This document shows positions 9,181 to 16,009 of a stretch of DNA of 16,459 nt, one piece after another (positions within the stretch are counted from its first letter, which is position 1; each line of letters opens with the position of its first letter). The stretch covers positions 1 to 16,459 of the forward strand of contig JAITQP010000236.1 in NCBI GenBank assembly GCA_031288885.1. The letters run 5' to 3'. The notes beneath the pieces are model-generated. The model did no database searches, had not been told where the DNA came from, and saw only the letters and a list, made by a program, of their open reading frames with translations. This DNA is from Prevotellaceae bacterium (GTDB lineage: Bacteria > Bacteroidota > Bacteroidia > Bacteroidales > UBA932). The translations under genes and the position numbers were made by a program.

Positions 9181-10476
9181 TTAAATGCAATGCGCTGCAT
9201 ATAGAGGGACTGATTTTATGCCGTTTGCCAAGCCAAAATTGCGGGCGGAAATGCGGATTGCGTAAGCAGGCTTGTGTTTTTCCACGTAAACACCCAAACT
9301 TTTTGCGCGCACATTGCCGGACGCCTTGACTTCAACGGGAATAATGCCCTCTTCCGTGTCCAGCACAAAATCAACCTCCGCCCTGTTGGCGGAGCTCCAA
9401 AAGTATAGCTTATGCCTGTGCGTATTCAGCGTTTGCGCCACAAAATTTTCGGCCAAAAAACCGTGATAAATCCAATCGTGCGCGTGCATAATATCGCTGA
9501 ATTTGGTTTGCGAAAGCGACGTCAAAAGCCCCGTGTCTGCCAGATAAAGCTTAAAGCTACTGCTTGACCTATAGGCCATCAGCGGCGCTTGCGGCAGCTC
9601 TATTTTGTCCGCCTGCAACGCCATATTTGCCTGAATGAGCCAGCCAATAGCGGTTTGAAATTTTTCGCGGCTACCGCCGTTTTCCACGAGCTTGTACATG
9701 AATTTTGCGTTTTCTTTTGCCAGCTGCGCCGGAATGGAGCGAAAAACATGGTGAATTTTTACGGCGTTGGTTTCGCCCGCATACTTCGACATATCAGCCA
9801 AGTAGCCGGTGAGAATATCGGCTGAGATTTGGCGGTTGAACGCCACCAAATTTCGCTGATTTTCGACAAAATGTAGCACGTTGGCGGGCATTCCGCCGAT
9901 GCAGAGGTAGGTGCGGTAAAGCGCCAGCGCCTTTTCGTGGATAATTGCAGGCAGCGGCTCATTGTCTGCAAAGCAACGGCGAATTGTTTCAGCAAGCATC
10001 GCTTCGCCCAGCGCCCAAAGGAACTCCTCAAAATCCATCGGAAAAAGGTACTCCATCTGCACCTTGCCCACAGGAAAAGACGCTTTCATCCGGTTGATTT
10101 TCACGCCAAGCAAGCTGCCGGCGGCCACAATCCGGTAGTGCTGCGGCGCCTCTGCAAAGTACTTCAGCGAGGCAATCGCCTCCTCGCAATCTTGAATTTC
10201 GTCGAAAAAGAAGACGGTTTTTTCAGCATCAAATCGCTGGTTAAAGAGCAGCTCCATCCGGCCGATGACTTCGGCGGCGTTGAGCGAGGGCGTGAAAAGC
10301 TGCTTGTAGTCGGGCGTTTCGGCAAAGTTGAGGTAAACTTGCCGCTCAAAGTTTTTGCGGCAAAACTCCTGTAGCAGGTATGTTTTACCAATCTGCCTTG
10401 CCCCAACAAGCATCAGCGGCAATGGGCGCGCCTGCTTTAGCCACAAATTCAGGCTGTTTTCAAAAAATCTTTGCAT
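9181..10476 (-). CDS. AAA_14/DUF4143-type ATPase with PD-(D/E)xK-like C-terminus
   Basis: 431 residues. The N-terminal AAA domain has a Walker A GARQIGKT (25-32, Lys31) and a Walker B VFFFDEIQD (Asp92, Glu93), followed by AAGSLLG. The C-terminal DUF4143 part has GFLAENFVAQTL and a nuclease-like core, Glu367/Asp369 and then PVEVK (Glu382, Lys384). This spacing is that of PD-(D/E)xK folds, although family members are not firmly shown to be nucleases. Members are very abundant in Bacteroidota, spread horizontally, and have no settled function; a link to defence or mobile DNA is often suspected. The ATG at 10476 (MQRFFENSL) fits the family start; the frame upstream runs through 32-bp tandem repeats and is not coding. 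It lies between the AIPR gene and the two-component genes and is more AT-rich than nrdD. Confidence 0.9.
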   Translation of the reverse strand: MQRFFENSLNLWLKQARPLPLMLVGARQIGKTYLLQEFCRKNFERQVYLNFAETPDYKQLFTPSLNAAEVIGRMELLFNQRFDAEKTVFFFDEIQDCEEAIASLKYFAEAPQHYRIVAAGSLLGVKINRMKASFPVGKVQMEYLFPMDFEEFLWALGEAMLAETIRRCFADNEPLPAIIHEKALALYRTYLCIGGMPANVLHFVENQRNLVAFNRQISADILTGYLADMSKYAGETNAVKIHHVFRSIPAQLAKENAKFMYKLVENGGSREKFQTAIGWLIQANMALQADKIELPQAPLMAYRSSSSFKLYLADTGLLTSLSQTKFSDIMHAHDWIYHGFLAENFVAQTLNTHRHKLYFWSSANRAEVDFVLDTEEGIIPVEVKASGNVRAKSLGVYVEKHKPAYAIRISARNFGLANGIKSVPLYAAHCI

Positions 10477-10492
10477 AATACTTGATTTTAAT

Positions 10493-10588
10493 GTGCGTAA
10501 AATATCGACTTCTCCATTTTTTACGTGCGTAAAATATCGACTTCCCCGTTTTTTACGTGCGTAAAATATCGATTTCCACGTTTTTTTT
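10493..10588. repeat. Three 32-bp tandem repeats with dyad symmetry at the junctions
   Basis: Copies at 10493-10524, 10525-10556 and 10557-10588 all begin GTGCGTAAAATATCGA and end in a T-run. The later part varies by only a few bases. Each junction forms TTTTACGTGCGTAAAA (10519-10534 and 10551-10566), with perfect 7-bp arms around TG. The junction before the first copy (10487-10502) has a degenerate left arm. The 32-base spacing is close to three helical turns. The array lies directly upstream of the ATPase ATG (10476). Confidence 0.9.
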
Positions 10589-10589
10589 G

Positions 10590-10620
10590 CGAAGATATGA
10601 ATTTTATTTGAGGCGTGAAA
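10590..10620 (-). promoter_or_regulatory. Possible ATPase promoter upstream of the tandem repeats
   Basis: On the minus strand TATCTTCG (10597-10590) is one base off TAnnTTTG, and TTTC (10620-10617), one base off TTTG, lies 19 bases upstream. If used, the transcript would carry all three 32-bp repeats in a leader of about 105 bases. The remaining bases up to the AIPR stop at 10681 show nothing recognisable. Confidence 0.35.
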
Positions 10621-10680
10621 GCGCGGATGGGTTTTTACGCGTCCCTGCACGTTTATAGATTTTAGCGCAAGGGGTATTAT

Positions 10681-12339
10681 TTACAGGCACATTAACAAAT
10701 CACCGCGCCTGAAAGTAGCGGATAGTATTCGCCTGTCAATGGTTTTATAGCTATTTGAGGCGGGGTACAGCTGGGCAAGGGCATCCACTAATTTTTTGTT
10801 TGCCCGCTCAAAAAGGCTGTCTTTATTGGCTTCAAAGCAGGCTTTTGCGCGCGTAAATTCTTGGTGTGTTAACTTGTCCAGCGTAAGACCTAAGTCATTT
10901 AAAAGCAAATCACCCATAATCATTGACATAAAATAGTTGCTGTACGGAATGTGAGGGTAATCGTTTCGCAGTGCAACTTTTTTCCTTTGTGCATCGCAAT
11001 ACCTGTATATCAGCACAGAAATGATGATATGCGCCCCGTTTATGCTGCCAAAAATATCGTGATAAAACGCGCCAAAGAGCTCATTCTTTTTGAATTTTGC
11101 CAGATGCGGCTTTCTCCTCCAAACGGCACATATGGCTTCTGCCGCAACGGAAGAAAGGATGGTGGTATCGCGCGAAGGGGTAGCGTTGTCTTTTTTCCTT
11201 TTATAGGTGTATCCCAAACCTGCGACGGCTATTTCCAGCCTTTTCTGTAGCTCATCATTTGCTCGTAAGTCAACGGGGGTTTGAGTGTTTGTTGCAATGG
11301 TAACATCGCTAATCAAAGCATCCATTCTTTCGCCCGACAGCTCGTATAGCCGCACCAGAACGTAGGTATTTGAGTAATCTACCGTGGGGTTGTCTTTAAC
11401 GGTATGCAAAATTGTTTTGCACAATTGACCGCCGTTGATGATTTGCAAATCATTCACCTTCACAGTCCAGCTATCGGCTTGCAGACCATTATAAAGGAAC
11501 TTGCTACAAATCATGGTAATCCCGTTATTGTAGAAGTAGAAATTGTCTTTCTTGTCGCTTAGCAACGTATCCTTAATGGCGGCGTTTACTCTATTGCCGC
11601 TCATCCCCAAGTACTTCCTGATATTTTGGTCTAACAGGCTATCCCCGTGCTTGTCAAACAAGTTGGCTAATTCGACAACGTTAATTTTTCCAACCAAAAC
11701 GCGCTTAAAGTTAAAATTCTCTTGAACGCTTTTACCTGCTAACTGCAACGTTTCGTTGATACCCTTTTTGGATTGCAAAGCATCAACAATATCTTTGTGG
11801 TTGAAGTATTCAAATTTCACTTGGCTGTCGGGGAAGCCGGAATTTTTTATATGATTGTCCCCCTCTTTACTCCACGTCAGCCCATTATTGGTAAAAACGC
11901 ACTTTATGTTGGGAATAAAACCGTCGGCAATCAGCGAGCGAATATCCTCCACCTTAGGCATTAGGTCATCATTCATTTCAACAGGCTTTCTGGGGTCAAA
12001 AATAGCGCCTACGCTGCCTATAACCCTTTGGATAGCGTTGGCAGGAAAGTTGCTATCTTTACTCAAGTCGAGCGTATATTTACCTTGAAAGATGGTGACG
12101 GAGAAATCATAATCGTTTACGTTGCCAATAAAAATAGCGTCAACGCCGGCATCGTTTCCGCCATCGGTTACCAAATCAAACGCTTCCTCCAGCTCGATAC
12201 CCAAATAAGCGGCAACGGAAAGGCAAACAAACGCCCGCGAAGCCTTTCTGGTGATATCGCTTTTGCTCGGAAACTTATCGGGGTTATCGTTTACTATTTT
12301 TGTTATTCTTTGGTCTATAATGTGCTTATTGATGTCCAT
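10681..12339 (-). CDS. AIPR-family protein (abortive infection phage resistance)
   Basis: 552 residues. The AIPR core is recognised by QNIRKYLG (238-245), FYFYNNGITMI (267-277, containing NNGIT) and IINGGQ (300-305). These match the conserved N-x-x-I-R-x-x-L-G, NNGIT and NGGQ blocks of the family. The N-terminal part has Glu51/Glu52, then GGNDAGVDAIFI (Asp67) and FQGKY (Gln85, Lys87), a spacing like the D...(E/Q)xK core of Mrr-type nucleases; a nuclease role is inference. Members are associated with abortive phage resistance and often sit near restriction systems. It begins 15 bases after nrdG but has its own strong promoter inside the nrdG 3' end. It is clearly more AT-rich than nrdD and nrdG, which suggests acquisition. 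No methylase or other partner is adjacent except possibly the downstream ATPase. Confidence 0.85.
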   Translation of the reverse strand: MDINKHIIDQRITKIVNDNPDKFPSKSDITRKASRAFVCLSVAAYLGIELEEAFDLVTDGGNDAGVDAIFIGNVNDYDFSVTIFQGKYTLDLSKDSNFPANAIQRVIGSVGAIFDPRKPVEMNDDLMPKVEDIRSLIADGFIPNIKCVFTNNGLTWSKEGDNHIKNSGFPDSQVKFEYFNHKDIVDALQSKKGINETLQLAGKSVQENFNFKRVLVGKINVVELANLFDKHGDSLLDQNIRKYLGMSGNRVNAAIKDTLLSDKKDNFYFYNNGITMICSKFLYNGLQADSWTVKVNDLQIINGGQLCKTILHTVKDNPTVDYSNTYVLVRLYELSGERMDALISDVTIATNTQTPVDLRANDELQKRLEIAVAGLGYTYKRKKDNATPSRDTTILSSVAAEAICAVWRRKPHLAKFKKNELFGAFYHDIFGSINGAHIIISVLIYRYCDAQRKKVALRNDYPHIPYSNYFMSMIMGDLLLNDLGLTLDKLTHQEFTRAKACFEANKDSLFERANKKLVDALAQLYPASNSYKTIDRRILSATFRRGDLLMCL

Positions 12340-12354
12340 TGCCCAAGAATTTTA

Positions 12355-12876
12355 TCATTTAGTTACGGCAAAAGTACTACTATTTATTGGATTAACAAAT
12401 TTTTCTTTTTCCTCTTTCCGAAACCTTTCCGTTTCGTCCAGCATCTTTCCGTTTTCGATGCGGTAAAAGCGCTGGTTGGTGGTGGCGCAGTCCAAGCCGC
12501 CCAGCGGCGCGATGTAGGGGCCTAACTTTACAAAGTCAAAGCGCTGCAACGAGCAGCCGTCGGGGAGGGTTTGCCGGCCCGAGTACCACGCAACCTTTAG
12601 GCGATGGCGGTTTGCCCTGCGCAGCGCCGCCGCCAGCCGCTCCACCTCGCGCGGAGCCGCGTCCCCGCCCATGAAGCAAACGCAGGTGATGGCGCTCCCA
12701 TACTCCCTGAGCAGGCGCGCGAGCGCGGCTTCGTCCAGCGGCTCGCCGGCGTCCTCCATCAGCCAAGGGCTGTGGCAGCCCCTGCAGCGGTTGGGGCAGC
12801 CGGAGATGTTGATGGCCAGCGTCACCTCGTTCGGGACTTCCTGAAAAACTACGTCATAGCTGAGAAACTTTAGCAT
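12355..12876 (-). CDS. nrdG: Anaerobic ribonucleotide reductase activating protein (radical SAM)
   Basis: 173 residues. NrdG uses a 4Fe-4S cluster and S-adenosylmethionine to generate the glycyl radical on NrdD. The cluster ligands are Cys27, Cys31 and Cys34 in SGCPNRCRGCHSP (CxxxCxxC). CFMGGD (67-72) matches the family's GGxP/GGD glycine-rich SAM site, and the later VKLGPY and NQRFYRIENG blocks are typical. It overlaps nrdD by 23 bases and is certainly co-transcribed with it. From about residue 150 the protein becomes Lys/Glu-rich and then NPINSSTFAVTK, encoded by AT-rich DNA that also contains the AIPR promoter. The family normally ends near the RFYRIENG block plus a few residues, so the last 20 or so residues look like a foreign or altered tail. 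Confidence 0.95.
   Translation of the reverse strand: MLKFLSYDVVFQEVPNEVTLAINISGCPNRCRGCHSPWLMEDAGEPLDEAALARLLREYGSAITCVCFMGGDAAPREVERLAAALRRANRHRLKVAWYSGRQTLPDGCSLQRFDFVKLGPYIAPLGGLDCATTNQRFYRIENGKMLDETERFRKEEKEKFVNPINSSTFAVTK
12369..12399 (-). promoter_or_regulatory. AIPR promoter inside the nrdG 3' end: TTTG, 19 bases, TACTTTTG
   Basis: TTTG (12399-12396) and TACTTTTG (12376-12369) on the minus strand are separated by exactly 19 bases, a full match to the Bacteroidota sigma-ABfr consensus. Transcription would begin near 12362, about 23 bases before the AIPR ATG (12339). The boxes overlap nrdG codons 160-169. This would let the AIPR gene be expressed independently of the cobalamin-controlled nrd transcript. 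Confidence 0.7.
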
Positions 12877-14944
12877 AGTAGCGCTGTGCAGCCTCCTGCT
12901 GCCGTGGTTGTGAAAAGTTGCTGACGCGCTTCATGTAGCCGATGATGCGGGTCAGGTAGTCCAGCTGCTGGCTTTTGCAGGCGGGGCACTCCCGCAGGTA
13001 GCGCTTGTCGATGTGCCCGCAGTCGTTGCACACCGTGTTGGGGATGTTGAACGTAAAGTAGCTGCACCCCTCCTGCGAGGCTACGCGCAGCAGCTGCCGG
13101 TACTGCGCCTTGCTCAGGTGCTCCTCAAGGTTGAGGTGCAGGGCGGAGCCGCCGGTCAGGTGCTCGGTGTAGCGGCGCCCGTGCAGGCGGAATTTATCTA
13201 CGATGTTGAGCGCGCTGTCCTCCACCACGTAGAAGTAGCTGTTGTAGCAGTCGCGCTTCACCGCGTAGCCGTCGCGCCGGTCCCACTTGGCGTGCTTCAC
13301 GCCGACGTTTTCGGCGGGTATCATTTCGCAGTTGAACATAACGTCCGCCGTGCGGTACTTCTTGTTGTAGCGCTCGATAAGCCCGAGCGTCTGGCGGACA
13401 AAGTTTTCGTACTTGGGGTTATCGCTTATCTCCATGCCCAGAAACTCGGCGGCCTCCACCATGCCGTTCACGCCAACGGTGAGGTACTGGCGGCTGAGGT
13501 TGATGTAGCCCGCGTCGAACAGGGGCAGCATGCCCTTTTTCCACAGGTACTTCAGGTTTTCGTTGTACGCCAGCTGCACCTTGTGCGTCAGCTCCACAAT
13601 TTCCTCCAAGTACACCTGAAACGGCACCCCGCTGTTGACGGCGTGCTGGATGCAGCGGTTGAGGTTGATGGTCAGCACGCTTTTTGAGCCGGTGGAGACG
13701 CCGCCGGCCCCCAGCGTGTAGCTGAAGCCGTTGTCCTGAATTTCGTTGCGGAGGCGGCAGCAGCTGCTCAGCGAGTCGGCGTTGCTGCTCATGTAGGTGA
13801 AGAACGAGTGCCCGTCGGCGTACATTTCGGCGGTAAAGTCGCCGTACTCCTCGTCCTTGGGCTTTCCGCTTGCGGTGAGGAGCGCCATGGTTTCCACGGG
13901 GAAGGTGAGGATGGTGCGGGTTCGCTCGCGGTTAAACCACCGCATGAAGCGCTTTTGCAGCCAGCTGAGCGCGCGCCAGTCGGGCTTGCTGCCGTCGGGG
14001 AAGACGAAGCTCTCAAAGAGGCTCTCAAAGTAGTAGCGGTCGTAGTAGGAGATGTTCCAGAACACCGCCTGAAAGTTCCTCGCGCCCGTGGGCTGGTTGA
14101 TGGAGTACACGATTTGCTCAAAGTGGTCGGTGATGACCTTATCCAGCGTGCGCTGCCGGCTGGACAAGTCGACCACCCTATCGGCGTGCAGGTAGTAGTC
14201 GCGCCCGTACTCCAGCCCGATGAAGTAGCTCATGTACATGAGGAACTCGGGCGTGGCGCAGGCGCCGCTCAGCATGCTGGCGACCATAAACACCATGTTC
14301 ACAAACCCGCCGCAGAACGACTTCAGGTTGGTGGGCGCCTTGGAGTTGCCGCCAATCGACGCGGTGCCGCCAATCAGCCACGGGTACATGGTGATGCTGG
14401 CGCAGTAGCTGGCGAGGCTGGTCTCGTCGTTTTTGTAGAGGAAGTGGTGGTTGAGCAGGTCTACATACTTGTCGGCAACCTCCTTTCCGAACATTTCCTT
14501 TAGCCGGTCGGTGAGCAGCCGGCGGTTGAGGCGGATGAAGCTGGACTTGGGCAGCTCGCCGATGAGCGTTGCCATGTTCTTATTCTCCACGTTGGCGTTG
14601 GCGTCGAACTTGCTGCCCGTTGCGGCGTTGGAGGCGTTGCAGTAGTCTATCAGGAACTTGAGCTTATCGCGCACCTCGCGGTCTTCAAGGTGCCGCTGCC
14701 GGTAGAGCATGTAGGCTTTGGCCACGGCGTAGTACCGCTCCGCCATCAGCGCAACCTCCACCTGATTTTGTATTTCCTCCACCGTGATGTCGCTGGTGAT
14801 GTTCACCCTACACAGAATGTTGCTGATAACCTCCTGCGTGGCAAAGCTGCCCACCGACAGGAACGCCTTTGCAACGGCATTCCTGATTTTTTCAATGGAA
14901 AAAGCCTCCTTTTTCCCGTCTCGCTTGACAATAAACAAATCCAT
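12854..14944 (-). CDS. nrdD: Anaerobic (class III) ribonucleoside-triphosphate reductase
   Basis: 696 residues. Reduces ribonucleotides to deoxyribonucleotides without oxygen or B12, using a glycyl radical. Residues 1-88 form an ATP-cone (VKRDGKKEAFSIEKIRNAV) for allosteric control. The catalytic body has GACATPEF, SSCCRLRNE and GGVSTGSKSV blocks that carry the conserved cysteines and finger loop. The C-terminus has a zinc site with Cys639, Cys642, Cys653 and Cys656 (CNDC...CPAC) and the radical Gly669 in RIIGYMKRVSNF. The length is in the usual range for Bacteroidota. The ATG at 14944 gives the expected MDLFIVKRDGK start. A cobalamin riboswitch in the leader is expected to repress it when B12 is available. 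It overlaps nrdG downstream. Confidence 0.97.
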   Translation of the reverse strand: MDLFIVKRDGKKEAFSIEKIRNAVAKAFLSVGSFATQEVISNILCRVNITSDITVEEIQNQVEVALMAERYYAVAKAYMLYRQRHLEDREVRDKLKFLIDYCNASNAATGSKFDANANVENKNMATLIGELPKSSFIRLNRRLLTDRLKEMFGKEVADKYVDLLNHHFLYKNDETSLASYCASITMYPWLIGGTASIGGNSKAPTNLKSFCGGFVNMVFMVASMLSGACATPEFLMYMSYFIGLEYGRDYYLHADRVVDLSSRQRTLDKVITDHFEQIVYSINQPTGARNFQAVFWNISYYDRYYFESLFESFVFPDGSKPDWRALSWLQKRFMRWFNRERTRTILTFPVETMALLTASGKPKDEEYGDFTAEMYADGHSFFTYMSSNADSLSSCCRLRNEIQDNGFSYTLGAGGVSTGSKSVLTINLNRCIQHAVNSGVPFQVYLEEIVELTHKVQLAYNENLKYLWKKGMLPLFDAGYINLSRQYLTVGVNGMVEAAEFLGMEISDNPKYENFVRQTLGLIERYNKKYRTADVMFNCEMIPAENVGVKHAKWDRRDGYAVKRDCYNSYFYVVEDSALNIVDKFRLHGRRYTEHLTGGSALHLNLEEHLSKAQYRQLLRVASQEGCSYFTFNIPNTVCNDCGHIDKRYLRECPACKSQQLDYLTRIIGYMKRVSNFSQPRQQEAAQRYYAKVSQL

Positions 14945-15104
14945 AATTTTTTAACAGTTAACTAATATAAGCACGGACTTGTTAAGGGAGAGAATAAAGG
15001 GTAAGAGAAAGCGGTTGTACTCCAAATGCTGTGTGAGGGGAATAACATGTAACCATCTCTGTGTCGCCTTTCACCCGAAAGCCCGCAGTATGCAGTGTGC
15101 AGCA

Positions 15105-15262
15105 TTCGGCAGGTCTTCTGGCTTGCTTCGGGTTGCGCGCCTTCCCGTCAAAAGTTGACAGTGGCTTTAGGATGCGCACCTTTTTTGCGAAACTTACAGC
15201 TACGGGGATAGCTCCTGACTTTCACAGGATTCCCTTTTAATCCAAAAAGCTTGGAACCGTAT
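15105..15262 (-). ncRNA. Cobalamin (B12) riboswitch in the nrdD leader
   Basis: Read on the minus strand, it has the conserved blocks in order: AAAGGGAATCCTGTGAAA, TCAGGAGCTATCCCC, GTAGCTGTAA, GGTGCGCATCC, AAAGCCACTG, then GGGAAGGCGCG and the B12 box AAGCCAGAAGACCTGCC. These match the adenosylcobalamin riboswitch core, including the GCTGTAA block and the near-invariant GCCAG-AGACC box. The aptamer ends about 160 bases before the nrdD ATG. I did not identify a clear intrinsic terminator in that leader, so the mode of control (transcription or translation) is open. The ligand class (AdoCbl versus aquocobalamin) is not settled by the sequence alone. Confidence 0.93.
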
Positions 15263-15269
15263 GTGGACG

Positions 15270-15277
15270 CAAAGATA
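15270..15277 (-). promoter_or_regulatory. Putative nrdD promoter, -7 box TATCTTTG
   Basis: TATCTTTG on the minus strand matches TAnnTTTG and lies just upstream of the riboswitch 5' end, as expected for the leader transcript. The region 19-21 bases further upstream is a G-run (minus strand) and lacks a TTG box, which suggests a weak or activator-dependent promoter. Confidence 0.6.
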
Positions 15278-15370
15278 GCTCATTTTTCCTTGCCCCCCCG
15301 CCCCCGCCGTCCAAAAATTACCACCAGCCTGTGTTCATTTCTATAATTCGACAAAGATTAATGGTTAAAT

Positions 15371-15405
15371 GATTAATGATTAATGATTAATGGCGCGAGG
15401 CGTGC
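15371..15405. repeat. GATTAAT heptamer array followed by GCGCGAGGCGTGC
   Basis: GATTAAT occurs three times in tandem (15371-15391) after two degenerate copies from about 15357. The array runs directly into GCGCGAGGCGTGC (15393-15405). The same combination, heptamer array then RCGCGARGCGTGC, recurs in the same orientation at 15795-15828. Confidence 0.8.
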
Positions 15406-15425
15406 ACACGGGACGGCTGTTTGCG

Positions 15426-15456
15426 GGGAGATTCCTCGCTGCGCTCGGAATGACGG
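15426..15456. repeat. Short dispersed palindromic repeat (ATTCCTCGCTGCGCTCGGAA type)
   Basis: The block AGATTCCTCGCTGCGCTCGG followed by AATGACGG is an imperfect palindrome of a kind that I recognise as very common between genes in Bacteroidota and other environmental bacteria (reverse form GTCATTCCGAGC). No gene overlaps it. A diverged pair of the same ATTCC/GGAAT ends forms the element at 15530-15597. Confidence 0.55.
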
Positions 15457-15475
15457 GCGGTAGGGGGGAAAGGTA

Positions 15476-15513
15476 CGCGAAGCGTGCGGGGACGGCGGTT
15501 TGCACGCTTCGCG
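15476..15513. repeat. Inverted repeat of the CGCGAAGCGTGC motif
   Basis: CGCGAAGCGTGC (15476-15487) and its exact reverse complement GCACGCTTCGCG (15502-15513) flank a 14-base loop. The motif also occurs, in the same or a slightly varied form, at 15393, 15816, 16206 and 16222. Confidence 0.8.
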
Positions 15514-15529
15514 CCCCTTTCTCCCCCAT

Positions 15530-15597
15530 CCTCTGCCGTCATTCCGACCGACGCGCGCGAGGTACGAGCGCGTGGAGCGGAGGAATGACGGCAGAGG
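15530..15597. repeat. Palindromic element with 16-bp perfect arms
   Basis: CCTCTGCCGTCATTCC (15530-15545) is the exact reverse complement of 15582-15597. The 36-base interior is GC-rich with an additional ACGCG/CGCGT pairing (15551-15555 with 15570-15574). The GTCATTCC end ties it to the dispersed repeat type at 15426-15456. Confidence 0.75.
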
Positions 15598-15611
15598 GGC
15601 GGTTTTTGTCA

Positions 15612-15763
15612 ATTCCCCGTAGGGGAATAATATCAATAGAAACGGGTAATCCACCCAACCCTCATTCCCCGTAGGGGATTAATCGCCCCCATTAATCCCC
15701 TACGGGGAATGGGGAGCGCGTGGTGGCGTACGGTTTCTATTGATATTATTGCCCTACGGGCAA
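15612..15763. repeat. Nested palindromic element 1
   Basis: Outer left palindrome ATTCCCC-GTA-GGGGAAT (15612-15628). The left arm AATAATATCAATAGAAAC (15626-15643) is exactly complementary to 15733-15750. C-rich spacer GGGTAATCCACCCAACCCT. Central inverted repeat with 21-bp perfect arms (15663-15683 and 15691-15711, 7-base loop), each arm itself containing ATTCCCCGTAGGGGAT. The outer right palindrome is TTGCCC-TAC-GGGCAA (15749-15763). CCACC (15651) can also pair with GGTGG (15722). No protein-coding content. Confidence 0.85.
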
Positions 15764-15794
15764 TCGTCCCGCACATACACCACCACGGCGCGTT

Positions 15795-15828
15795 GTTAAT
15801 GGTTAATGATTAATGACGCGAAGCGTGC
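15795..15828. repeat. Second heptamer array plus ACGCGAAGCGTGC
   Basis: GTTAATG, GTTAATG, ATTAATG (15795-15815) run into ACGCGAAGCGTGC (15816-15828). This repeats the layout at 15371-15405 and lies between nested elements 1 and 2. Confidence 0.75.
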
Positions 15829-15838
15829 GTGCGCAGGG

Positions 15839-15981
15839 GCATCCCATCGGGATGCATCGCTCGGTAGAAACGTCGCCCACCCCCACCTCTCCTGCATCCC
15901 GTAGGGATGCATCCCTACGGGATGCAAAAAGCACGTGAATATCCATGCTTTTCTACCGAGCGTTCCATTCCTACGGAATGG
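15839..15981. repeat. Nested palindromic element 2
   Basis: Outer left palindrome GCATCCC-ATC-GGGATGC (15839-15855). The left arm CGCTCGGTAGAAA (15858-15870) is exactly complementary to TTTCTACCGAGCG (15950-15962). C-rich spacer with CCCACCCCCACCTCTCC. The centre (15893-15926) is a perfect 34-bp palindrome with 17-bp arms and no loop, built from TGCATCCCGTAGGGATG. The right spacer contains GCACGTGAATATCCATGCT. The outer right palindrome is CCATTCC-TAC-GGAATGG (15965-15981). Confidence 0.85.
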
Positions 15982-16009
15982 CAAATCCGCGGCACGCGTC
16001 GCGCGACCT

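Noticed and set aside
10477..10650. 58-codon N-terminal extension of the ATPase
   Set aside because: It translates the 32-bp tandem repeats, whose length is not a multiple of three, and precedes a normal family start (MQRFFENSL).
14982..15179. Leader peptide gene of 65 codons before nrdD
   Set aside because: The frame overlaps the cobalamin riboswitch B12 box and stem sequences, which fully explain its conservation; no start context or protein motif supports it.
15373..15674. Open frames of about 93-94 codons on both strands in the repeat cluster
   Set aside because: They are made of repeat DNA (CGCGAAGCGTGC, GTCATTCC and CCCGTAGGGG units), are Arg/Pro/Ser-rich and have no recognisable motif, so they are chance openings in GC-rich sequence.
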